Below, one piece after another: positions 9,275 through 17,854 of a stretch of DNA of 64,000 nucleotides. Source of the stretch: an uncultured Lentisphaerota bacterium (GTDB lineage Bacteria; Verrucomicrobiota; Lentisphaeria; Oligosphaerales; CAITYL01); the NCBI GenBank assembly GCA_903921725.1, contig CAIXRA010000037.1, positions 33,322 to 97,321 on the forward strand, read 5' to 3'. How positions within the stretch are numbered: position 1 is the stretch's first letter; each line of letters begins with the position of its first letter. The notes under the pieces were generated by a model. That model worked only from the letters and a program-made list of their open reading frames with translations, ran no database searches and was not told where the DNA came from. Position numbers and translations under genes: made by a program.

Positions 9275-11014
9275 TTATTGTTCGCGCTGGTCGTTGCGGG
9301 GCGGACGCTCTTCGGAGTCGCCGCCCGTGCTATTGCCGCCCTTGCCTCCACCACCGCCGCCACGCCGCTCGCCCCGGACGCCGCCTTTGCCCTTGCCGCC
9401 TGGACTCTCGTCGGGCGAAGCGTCGGCCTTGTCCATGCCGGTCTTGCCCTTCTGCGCGGCCGGCAGCTCGATGACGCCCTTCGGCGTCAGGTCGCGCCCC
9501 GCAAGACCGGGATAATCCGGCGCGTAGCGGTGGACCTTGAAGACCGCGTTGAACAGATGCCCGCGCACATCCTTGCCGGGGAGTTCGCCCTGCGCCAGGA
9601 TGCCGCCGCGGACCATCGGGTTGACGTACTGCCAGACCGTCTCGCCCGCCGGGGTGACCTCGAAAAGGTGCCCGACAACGCCGGCGCAGATCAGCGTGTT
9701 GCCGTTCGGCAGGCGGTGCGCGCCGGAGATCTCCGAGGAGAAGAAGTCGGTGCGGTTCTTCGCCTCATAATGCCAGACCGGTTTTGCCGGACCGTACGCC
9801 TTTCCCGGTTCCAGGATGTAGCGGCCGCTGGCGTCCACCGGCGGCACGATCTCCTCAATGCTCGACCAGCCGCGGTCGTAGCCGTTGTTGAAGATCGTGA
9901 GGTTCCCCGCGCCGGGGCAGCCGTCGGGGATCCACTGGACGTCGTGCTGCTGCACGAGCTGCTTGTCGCTCATCGTGCCGTGCCCGTAAGCGGCGGGATT
10001 GCCCCAGCGGTAGATGAGGTCGCCGCCCTTGCCGTGCTTGCCGCCGGCATGGCTGGCGGCCTCCGCCGTGGTGGTGCTGTGGTCGAGGAACCAGACCTCG
10101 TTGCAGCCGCGGGCGCTGACCACGATCTGGTCGAGCTTCGGGTTGTAGGCGATGGAGTTCATGTGGTTCCAGAAAGCGGGCACGGCCCGGCCGTTGCAGT
10201 TCACGTCGATCCGCTCCGGGTGCGCGGCGATGTCGCCGTAGTTTGCCTTCGTCTTGTCGGCATTCTGGATGAGATGATCCCAGACGTGCCATTCCCAGAC
10301 AATCGTTCCGCCCTTGGGATAGGTCGGCTGCACCTCGATGATGGAGTCGGGGAAGAGCTGCCGGTCGCGCAGCATCTCCGGATTGAAACCGGCGGCAAGA
10401 CATTCTGCCAGCGATTTCTTCTCCACGACCAGCAGCAGGATGTTGCCGTTGGGCAGCGGCGCGATGTCGTGGTGCGACAGGTGCTGGTCGTTCGAATACT
10501 CGAACTCCCAGACGAGCCGGCCGTCCCAGTCGAACTCCTCTACGCGCCCGCCTTCGCCGCCGCTGGTGAACCCCTTGTTCTTCGTGAAGCAGCAGTGCAG
10601 CAGGTTGCCGTTGGGCTTGAGATAGACCGACTGCCCCGGCTCGTAGGCGCTCTTCCACTGGTGGACGACCTGCCCGGCGTTGTTCATCAGGTAGATGACG
10701 TCGTTGTGCTTCGGCGCGAACAGCGTGTAGCCGCTGAACGCCTTCGGCGTGTTGAGGAACATGCCGACGGTCTGCCCGGGGGTCGGCGAAACCGGCGTCT
10801 TGTTCTCCGGCATGGCGGCGCGGCCGCCGCCCTTGCCGCCACCGCCGCCGCCCTCGCGGGGGCGGTCCTGGCCCTGCCCCTGCTGCCGGGGCGGACGCCC
10901 GTCCGATTCTTCCTGCCCGAAGGCGGTCATGGAGGACGCCAGCACGCCCCCGGCCGCCATCAGGGCCAGCAAGGCTTTTTTCGTCCGGATGCGACAGGTC
11001 TGTGCGTTCATCAT
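9275..11014 (-). CDS. Exported arylsulfotransferase-fold (ASST-like) beta-propeller protein, paralog
   Basis: LMNNAGQVVHQWKSAYEPGQSVYLKPNGNLLHCC and LPNGNTLICAGVVGHLFEVTPAGETVWQYVNP; Gly-rich tracts at both ends. Confidence 0.75.
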   Translation of the reverse strand: MMNAQTCRIRTKKALLALMAAGGVLASSMTAFGQEESDGRPPRQQGQGQDRPREGGGGGGKGGGRAAMPENKTPVSPTPGQTVGMFLNTPKAFSGYTLFAPKHNDVIYLMNNAGQVVHQWKSAYEPGQSVYLKPNGNLLHCCFTKNKGFTSGGEGGRVEEFDWDGRLVWEFEYSNDQHLSHHDIAPLPNGNILLLVVEKKSLAECLAAGFNPEMLRDRQLFPDSIIEVQPTYPKGGTIVWEWHVWDHLIQNADKTKANYGDIAAHPERIDVNCNGRAVPAFWNHMNSIAYNPKLDQIVVSARGCNEVWFLDHSTTTAEAASHAGGKHGKGGDLIYRWGNPAAYGHGTMSDKQLVQQHDVQWIPDGCPGAGNLTIFNNGYDRGWSSIEEIVPPVDASGRYILEPGKAYGPAKPVWHYEAKNRTDFFSSEISGAHRLPNGNTLICAGVVGHLFEVTPAGETVWQYVNPMVRGGILAQGELPGKDVRGHLFNAVFKVHRYAPDYPGLAGRDLTPKGVIELPAAQKGKTGMDKADASPDESPGGKGKGGVRGERRGGGGGGKGGNSTGGDSEERPPRNDQREQ

Positions 11015-12765
11015 GGGTTCTCCTCTCCGTTTGATTCCGGCTGCCGTTCCGGCCCGTTTCGTGAATCGCGCGGTCCGCGCGGCGGGCGCTCCCCGCCGGC
11101 ACGCTGCTTCTCCTCCGCGCCGAGGGCGGAGTCCGGGCGGCAGTAGGAGATCTTGAGCTCCGCGCTGTCGAGGATCTTCCCCTTCATGGCGGCGAGCAGG
11201 ACGTCGCGCGTAACCTCTTCAGGATCAAGGACCAAGGACAGCGGCTCCGACAGCGCATAGACGGTGCAGGCGTAGGTCTTGAGCCCCGGCCCTTTGGAGT
11301 GCGGCGGCGCGTAACCGATCCGGTTGTTGACGCTGTTTCCGCCCATTGTCCCGACACCCTTTGCATCCTTGGGCAGCCCCTGCGCCGCCGCCGGGATGTT
11401 GTAGAGGATCCAATACCACTTGACCTGGTCGGGCGCCATATGGTGCATGATGAGCGCATAGGCCTTCGTCCCGGCCGGGGCGCCCTTCCACTCCACCGGC
11501 GGCGAAATGCCCGCGCCGTCGCCGGTGAACTCAACCGGCAGCAGGCCGTCGGCCTTCAGCACGGAACTGGCCAGGCTGAAACTGCCCGAGCGCGGAGGCT
11601 TCGGCTCGTCCGCCACCGGCGCGCTCTGCGCCTGGGTCGCGCCGCCGCGTTCCACCTTCTGCACCGGCGTCGGCTTGATGACCGGACGACTCTCGGCGGC
11701 GACCGGAAGCACGACCCGGAAGCCGAGGTGGTAGTACGGATGATCCGGGTCTTTCGGGCCGCGGAAGTAGGACGGGTTGCGGTTCGACACGCGGCCGTGC
11801 CCGTTCTCGCCGTTGTACCAGTTGCCGCCGCGCATGCCGCGGTACGCCTTGCCGTCCGGCATGAGGCTGCCGCTGGCGGGACCGGGCGGGTTTTTGGCCG
11901 GGCTGTAGGCGTAGTAGTCGCGGACGTACCAGTCGTTTATGAACTGCCAGACGTTGCCGGTCATGTCGTAGAGCCCGTAGCCGTTCGCGCCGTCCGCCGT
12001 CTGGTACGTCTCCTGCGCGCCCGGCCAGCCGAAGTCGGACTTGCGCTGCAGCTTGCCGTTGAAGAAGCCGACCGGGGTCGTCCACGGCTCCGGCCCGGCG
12101 CGGAACGGGTTCTTCGATTCGGGCCAGTTCGCCTGGGTGGCGTCCGCCTCGTCCCCGCACGGGAATTTACGGTAGGGGCTCTGCTGGCCGCCGCGCGCCG
12201 CATACTCCCACTCCGCCTCGGTCGGCAGGCGGAACCCGCTCTTGTTGAAGTCGCACTCCCAGGTGGCGGTGCTGTAGCAGGGCGGCAGCTTCTTCTGCGC
12301 GCCCAGCCAGTTGCAGTACGCCGCCGCGCCGAACCAGCGGATGCAGACAACCGGATGGTTCTCCTTCCCGTCCAGCACGGAGAACGCCTTGCCGTCCCAG
12401 CCGATCCGGCTGTACGGCGACATCCCACGGGTCTCGCAGAGCAGGTCGTTGCCGCCGGCGAGATGGACGCCGCCGTTGCGCACCTCGATCTGCCGCTGCG
12501 CCAGCGCCGAGTTCAGGAACGCGCAGAACTCCCGGTTTGTGACGTCGTAGACGCCCATGTAGAACGCGTCGAGCCGCACCGTGTGCACCGGTGTCTCGTC
12601 GCCGCCGTGCTTCGGGTCCACGAACCCGTGATGGTCGCCCATCTCGAACGAACCCGCCGGAATCAGCGCGAATCCGGGCCGCTTTTCCTGCGCCATCGCC
12701 GGAATCGCCTGGCATGCCATCAGCCCCGTCCCCACCATCACCGCAACGCGTGTCCGCCATTTCAT
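11011..12765 (-). CDS. SUMF1/FGE-fold domain fused to a C-terminal PEBP (YbhB/YbcL-like) domain
   Basis: N-term FALIPAGSFEMGDHHG...GLYDMTGNVWQFINDWYVRDYY...YHLGFRVV (SUMF1); C-term LLPVEFTGDGAGISPPVEWKGAPAGTKAYALIMHHMAPDQVKWYWILYNIPA (PEBP). Confidence 0.85.
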   Translation of the reverse strand: MKWRTRVAVMVGTGLMACQAIPAMAQEKRPGFALIPAGSFEMGDHHGFVDPKHGGDETPVHTVRLDAFYMGVYDVTNREFCAFLNSALAQRQIEVRNGGVHLAGGNDLLCETRGMSPYSRIGWDGKAFSVLDGKENHPVVCIRWFGAAAYCNWLGAQKKLPPCYSTATWECDFNKSGFRLPTEAEWEYAARGGQQSPYRKFPCGDEADATQANWPESKNPFRAGPEPWTTPVGFFNGKLQRKSDFGWPGAQETYQTADGANGYGLYDMTGNVWQFINDWYVRDYYAYSPAKNPPGPASGSLMPDGKAYRGMRGGNWYNGENGHGRVSNRNPSYFRGPKDPDHPYYHLGFRVVLPVAAESRPVIKPTPVQKVERGGATQAQSAPVADEPKPPRSGSFSLASSVLKADGLLPVEFTGDGAGISPPVEWKGAPAGTKAYALIMHHMAPDQVKWYWILYNIPAAAQGLPKDAKGVGTMGGNSVNNRIGYAPPHSKGPGLKTYACTVYALSEPLSLVLDPEEVTRDVLLAAMKGKILDSAELKISYCRPDSALGAEEKQRAGGERPPRGPRDSRNGPERQPESNGEENP

Positions 12766-13018
12766 GCCTGGGTTTCCTTTCCTGCCGGCCGTCTGTCCAC
12801 AAACGGACTAGACGCGCGCCTTATTGTGAGGCTGCCGTTTTATTGTTGAAGACAGCATACGCCCGCCTGGTTACAGGACACGTGCCGCCTTCATTAAAAA
12901 ACGGAATGCGCCGCGGCATGCGGGGATGCGGCGGCGCACAGGCGTGAGACGGGAGGAAGACGCGGTGCGGAATCCGCCGCCATCGCGGCCACAGAAGAAT
13001 CCGCGCCCGCCTTCAAAA

Positions 13019-14395
13019 TCAGGGGGATACCGCCTTCTTCACGGCGGAGGCGGGGGGCGCGCTATCGCGCACAAGGCGGACGAAGTTGTTGATGCGGATG
13101 ACGTCGCCCTGCGGGCCGTGGCCGTGCGGGAATTGCGAGGCGTCGCCGACCTTGGGATCGCTGCGCTGCGCGCCGGCGCCGTGGACGTCGCAGTAATGGT
13201 AGCTGGCTGAGCTGGGGCTTTGGCGAACCGAATTAGGCCCGCCTGATGGCGGACCGCCACGTTGAGCAGAGCCACCGCGGCCGGGACCAACACCCATTCC
13301 GGGCATTCCGGTCGGCCAGCCGGCGGCGCGGCCGAAAGCGACATACGCCGCATTGCCCCCCGCGAGGAGCGACGCATGCGTGGTACCGCTCCAGTAATAC
13401 GCATAATCCGGCTTTTTGATCTCGTTGGCGATCGGGGTGCAGGTGAACAGCGGGTCGATGGCGGGCGACTGGCTGGTGTCCGGCGAACGCGTGTAGTCGA
13501 CGAGGCTCTGCAGCTCCTTCACGCTGGGCAGGCGCCAATCGTTGCGGCCGAGGTACTTGTCCTTGTTTTTCTGCTGCACCCACGCCAGCGCCTCCTCCCA
13601 GTTCATCCCCTTGCCGCTGTCGCCCTTCGTCCACATCAGGCCGGTGGCGCGGTCGGTGATGGTGCCGTCGCCGTTGTCCTTGAAGTCGTTCTGGCCGTAC
13701 TTCGGGTTGCCGCGGACGCATTGCACAAAAAACGTCTTTTCCATGTTGCCGCTCGGCATTTGCAGGTCATAGCCCTTGATCCGGCCGTCGGCGAAATTGA
13801 CGCCGAAAAGCTTGTTGAATCCTTGGTACGACTTGCCGACGAACTTGGTGCTCGATGCATCCTGCGAATCAATCAAACGCTCACCGTTGGCCGTGTTGCC
13901 GTAGGCGAACTTGAAAAATCTCGTGTCAATGAACGGCTTCATTTTACTGGCATCCGTGCTGGGGCCGCTGGGATCAGAACCGCTGAACATGATCAGCGAA
14001 TAGAGCTCCTTGATCGTCGGCAGCCGCCAGTCGTCGAAACCGCCGAACGTGGCGGCGTTGAGCTTTGCGGGCAGCGCCTGCGCCTGGGCCAGCGTCAGCT
14101 TGTCCTTCCTCGTGATTTCGCCGTCGCCGTTGGTGTCGGGGCTGCGCTGCCAGGTCAGGCCGGTGACGTTGTCGCACACGGTCAGGCCGTCGGTACCCAA
14201 GGTGTAGCTCGGGGCGTGCCCGGCAATCTGCGCGTCCTGGCCGTAAAACGGCTGCCCCGGCTTCGGCGGCTCGATCTCACGGTGGTTGTCGTAGCACTTT
14301 GTTTGACCGGTACCGACGATGGGGTAACTCAACGGTGCGTCGGCGGCAAACGCCGACCCGGCGAGCAGGGTTGCGATGATCAATATCCGGTTCAT
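13019..14395 (-). CDS. Exported DUF1566 (Lcl_C) protein with two domain copies
   Basis: Two copies of DWRLPTIKELYSLI / DWRLPSVKELQSLVDYTRS; VTGLTWQRSPDTNGDGEI and ATGLMWTKGDSGKGM. Confidence 0.82.
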   Translation of the reverse strand: MNRILIIATLLAGSAFAADAPLSYPIVGTGQTKCYDNHREIEPPKPGQPFYGQDAQIAGHAPSYTLGTDGLTVCDNVTGLTWQRSPDTNGDGEITRKDKLTLAQAQALPAKLNAATFGGFDDWRLPTIKELYSLIMFSGSDPSGPSTDASKMKPFIDTRFFKFAYGNTANGERLIDSQDASSTKFVGKSYQGFNKLFGVNFADGRIKGYDLQMPSGNMEKTFFVQCVRGNPKYGQNDFKDNGDGTITDRATGLMWTKGDSGKGMNWEEALAWVQQKNKDKYLGRNDWRLPSVKELQSLVDYTRSPDTSQSPAIDPLFTCTPIANEIKKPDYAYYWSGTTHASLLAGGNAAYVAFGRAAGWPTGMPGMGVGPGRGGSAQRGGPPSGGPNSVRQSPSSASYHYCDVHGAGAQRSDPKVGDASQFPHGHGPQGDVIRINNFVRLVRDSAPPASAVKKAVSP

Positions 14396-15840
14396 GGAGC
14401 GGTTCCTTCTTGTTTTGTGGTTGCAGATGGTTTGGCGCCGGGGCGGCCGCCGGCCCTTCCCCCGGGTCTGCCTGAGCCAGCCCCAGCCCCGGGCGAGGGA
14501 CGGGTGCGGACGGCCGGCAGTTCTTTCTTCACTCCGGCCAGCGTGGCTTCAAGCCGGCGGGCGACATCGGTGGAACGGACGTACAGATCGGTGGTTTCGC
14601 GGGGATCGTCGGCAAGTTGGTAGAGCGACCGCTTGCCGTCGCTGGTTTCAATGAGCTTCCAGGTGCCGTCGAAGATGGCGAAATCGTTGCCGGAGCTGCC
14701 GACGATGATGAAGGGGCTGCGATCCTGCACCCGGCCGCCGCGCAGGGCGTCCCACTGGCTTTTCCCGTCGAGTTTCGCGGCGTCTTTCACCGGCACGCCG
14801 GCGGCGGTGCCCAGCGTGGGGTAAATATCCTGTGCCGCAATGGGTTGCTGACTGGCGGCGCCCTCCTTGAGCCGGCCAGGCCAGCGCAGCAGGCACGGCG
14901 TGTGGATTCCACCCTCGAAGATTGTGTCCTTGCCGCCGCGCAATGGCGCGTTGCTTCCGCATTGGCCGGCGCCGTTGTCGGAGAAAAATAGGACGATCGT
15001 GTTTTCGCGCAGCCCCTGTTTATCCAGCGCGTCGAGGATGCGGCCCACCGACGTGTCCAGTGCATCGACAACGGCCGCATAGGTCGCCTGCTGGCCGGAG
15101 AGGTTCTTGTATTTGGCAAGGTATTCATCCGGTGCGCTCAGCGGGAAGTGCGGCGCATTGAAGGCCACCTCCAGGAAAAATGGATGTTTCGCGTCGCGCT
15201 TCTCGATCGTCCGGATCGCCTCATCGGCGAACAGCGTGGTGGAATAGCCCTGTTCCTCGACGGGCTTGCCGTCGCGCTGCCAGTCCAGGGCGCCCCCGCG
15301 CAGTCCCGTATGCTTGAAGTAGTCCAGCTCCGCGCCCAGAAAACCGTAGAAATGGTCGAACCCGTTCTGCATCGGCGGGCTTTGGGCGCCGAGGTGCCAC
15401 TTGCCGACAAGGGAGGTCTGGTACCCGGCGGCCTGAAACGTCCCGGGGAAGGTGGACAACCCTTCCGGAAGCGACTGGCGCGGCCCCATCACGTTTGCGA
15501 TGCCAAACCGGCGCGGCATCTGCCCCGTGATAAGCGCGGCGCGCGTCGGGCTGCACACCGGGTGAACGTAGAACCGCTTGAGTTCCAGGCTTTCCTTGGC
15601 GAGGCGGTCGAGTCTCGGCGTGTGCAGGGTTCCGCCGTGGAAGCCGACGTCACCCCAGCCGAGGTCGTCCACGACCAGGACGAGGATGTTCGGCGGCGTG
15701 CCGCTTTTGGCCGCCGGGGGGATGGCGGCCGCGTCTGGTGCGCCGTGCGCCAGGGAGACGGCGGAAAGCCCGGCCAGAGCGCCGGCCGCCGTGAGAATCC
15801 GGCGGCGTGCCATGGGTTGTTTTGCCGTGTCACTTTTCAT
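14392..15840 (-). CDS. Type I sulfatase with Tat-like N-terminus
   Basis: PNILVLVVDDLGWGDVGFHGG; formylglycine motif CSPTR in YVHPVCSPTRAALITGQMPRR; MARRRILTAAGALAGLSAV signal; ATGA overlap with the DUF1566 gene. Confidence 0.93.
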   Translation of the reverse strand: MKSDTAKQPMARRRILTAAGALAGLSAVSLAHGAPDAAAIPPAAKSGTPPNILVLVVDDLGWGDVGFHGGTLHTPRLDRLAKESLELKRFYVHPVCSPTRAALITGQMPRRFGIANVMGPRQSLPEGLSTFPGTFQAAGYQTSLVGKWHLGAQSPPMQNGFDHFYGFLGAELDYFKHTGLRGGALDWQRDGKPVEEQGYSTTLFADEAIRTIEKRDAKHPFFLEVAFNAPHFPLSAPDEYLAKYKNLSGQQATYAAVVDALDTSVGRILDALDKQGLRENTIVLFFSDNGAGQCGSNAPLRGGKDTIFEGGIHTPCLLRWPGRLKEGAASQQPIAAQDIYPTLGTAAGVPVKDAAKLDGKSQWDALRGGRVQDRSPFIIVGSSGNDFAIFDGTWKLIETSDGKRSLYQLADDPRETTDLYVRSTDVARRLEATLAGVKKELPAVRTRPSPGAGAGSGRPGGRAGGRPGAKPSATTKQEGTAP

Positions 15841-15869
15841 GCGTTCCCCCGACCGTTCATGGTGAAAAA

Positions 15870-16091
15870 TCAGCCCCACGCGACCAGCACGGGCACCCGC
15901 TTGTCGGGTGTGACGGCAATGGCCTGTTTCGGACAATAGATGCGGCAAAGATGGCAGATCTGGCAGTCGTCCGGATAGGTGATGGCCGCCTTACCGGTCG
16001 TGTCATTCATCCGCAGGACATCCATGGGGCATGCGGCCACACAGGCGCCGCAGCCGATGCATTTCCCGGTGTCGATGGATTGGATGGACAT
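15870..16091 (-). CDS. 2[4Fe-4S] ferredoxin (73 aa)
   Basis: CIGCGACVAACP and CQICHLCRIYCP cluster motifs; start at MSIQSIDTGK. Confidence 0.9.
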   Translation of the reverse strand: MSIQSIDTGKCIGCGACVAACPMDVLRMNDTTGKAAITYPDDCQICHLCRIYCPKQAIAVTPDKRVPVLVAWG

Positions 16092-16104
16092 GGCGCCGCC
16101 TCCT

Positions 16105-17544
16105 TTACGATTTTTTCGCCGAGATGAATTCCAGCTCGCCGGGGAAGCGGCCGCGATAGCGCTGTTCGTAGGGAATGCTCGCGCTGGGCTTCCAGTCGGC
16201 CGGGATCGCCTGCTTGACCGCCTGGGGTGCCGGAGCAGTTCCGCCTCCACGCACGAGGCGGACGAAATTGTAGATGCGGACAACGTCCCCCTGCGGGCCG
16301 CGGCCATGCGGAAACATCGCGGGGTCACCGGCCTTTGAATCACTGCGCTGCGCGCCCGCGCCGTGGACGTCGACCAGCTGGTAGCCGCCGGAGGCGCCCG
16401 TCTTTGCAGCGCCGCTCCCGCGCACAGTGCCCAACCCCATCGCGCCCGGCGGTCCGCCGACCCGCGGCAGCATCCAACCCGTCGCACGGCCGAAGGCGAC
16501 GTAGACGGCGGCGGTGCCCTGCCGGCTGGGAGGGCCGTCAAGGTGCGTGGTGCTGCTCCAGAAGAACGGATACTCGCCGTCGTCGAGCTTGGAGACAAGG
16601 AAGAGCGGCGAGATTGCCGGCGACTGTGTGGCGGCGGGCGCGCGGCTGTAGTCGACGATGCTCTGAAGTTCCTTGGCGTTGGGCAGCCGCCAGTCGCCGT
16701 GCCCCATATATTTTTCCGCGTTTTTGGCCTGGACCCACGCCAGCGCCTGCTGCCAGTCCAACCCCTTGCCGCTGTCCGCCTTGGACCAGGTGAGGCCGGT
16801 GGCATGGTCGGTGATGGTGCCGTCGCCGTTGTCCTTGAACTCATTCTGCCCGTACTTCGGGTTGCCGCGGACGTAGCGGGAGTACATCATGCCGCGTTTG
16901 CCGCTGGGGAATGCCTTGGGATATCCCTTGATGCGGCCGTCGGCGAAATTGACGCCGAAAACCGTGGTGTTGCCGCCCATCGTCTTGCCGATGTACTCCG
17001 TGGCGGACCAGTCCTGGCAGTCGATGATGCGGACACCCTGGGACTCGTCGCCGTAGACGAAGTCGAAGAACTTGGCGTCGATGTACGGCTTGGAGCTGGC
17101 CACCGTGCCGACGCAGCCGCCATTGAAGTTGATGAGCGAGTACAGCTCCTTGATCGTCGGCATCCGCCAGTCGGTGAAGCCGCCCGCCTTGCACTTGGCC
17201 GCGCCGGCCACCGCGTCATCCCATGTCATCTTTTGACCGCGGGCCTTCACCCAGGCCAGCCCCGTGTTGAGGTCGCTCACGGTGCCGTCGCCGTTGTCCT
17301 TGTACCGCGGCGCCGCCGCCGGATTCTGCGCATCCTGGCCGTAGAACGGCTGTCCCGGCTTCGGTAGTGAGATTTCGCCTTTGCTGTCGTAGCACTTGCT
17401 CTGCCCGGTGCCGATGATGGGATAGGTCGGCGCCCGCCCGGCGTCCGCGCCGGTTTTCCCGGCTGGCGTTGCCTCCGTGTAGGCTGCATGCGCGCAGAGT
17501 GCCATGCCCGCAATTGCAGCTCCGGCAAAAATCGTCCTGATCAT
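16105..17544 (-). CDS. Exported DUF1566 (Lcl_C) protein, paralog of 13019..14395
   Basis: DWRMPTIKELYSLINFNGG and DWRLPNAKELQSIVDYSRAP; same VDVHGAGAQRSD...GPQGDVVRIYNFVRLVR ending. Confidence 0.82.
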   Translation of the reverse strand: MIRTIFAGAAIAGMALCAHAAYTEATPAGKTGADAGRAPTYPIIGTGQSKCYDSKGEISLPKPGQPFYGQDAQNPAAAPRYKDNGDGTVSDLNTGLAWVKARGQKMTWDDAVAGAAKCKAGGFTDWRMPTIKELYSLINFNGGCVGTVASSKPYIDAKFFDFVYGDESQGVRIIDCQDWSATEYIGKTMGGNTTVFGVNFADGRIKGYPKAFPSGKRGMMYSRYVRGNPKYGQNEFKDNGDGTITDHATGLTWSKADSGKGLDWQQALAWVQAKNAEKYMGHGDWRLPNAKELQSIVDYSRAPAATQSPAISPLFLVSKLDDGEYPFFWSSTTHLDGPPSRQGTAAVYVAFGRATGWMLPRVGGPPGAMGLGTVRGSGAAKTGASGGYQLVDVHGAGAQRSDSKAGDPAMFPHGRGPQGDVVRIYNFVRLVRGGGTAPAPQAVKQAIPADWKPSASIPYEQRYRGRFPGELEFISAKKS

Positions 17545-17671
17545 GTTTCGTCCCCCTGCCGTTTTCGCGCTATGGAAACGTTCCCCGTCTTGCCGGGTAT
17601 GGTGCTGTCAATGACGCAACGGTTACATCGGCGCCGCCGGAATTTATTCTCGCGCAGAGGCGCCGGGACGC

Positions 17672-17684
17672 GGGGGGGGGGGGG
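17672..17684. repeat. 13-bp poly-G tract upstream of the DUF1566/ferredoxin/sulfatase genes
   Basis: acgcGGGGGGGGGGGGGcgtg read directly. Confidence 0.9.
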
Positions 17685-17854
17685 CGTGACCGAAAAATCA
17701 CACAACCCGTCACAAAATTGGGCGGGGTGAAGGCGGGCGTACCCGGTGGCAGCATCATCCGCCTGCGCCATGTTCGCCATATCCTCGGTCACGGCATGGC
17801 ACTACTGGCCACGGTGTCGATTGGGTCCAGATGCCGCCCGGGCACGCCGTGCGG

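Noticed and set aside
9278-11146. 622-aa plus-strand ORF
   Set aside because: Antisense to the ASST-like gene; no signal peptide or motif.
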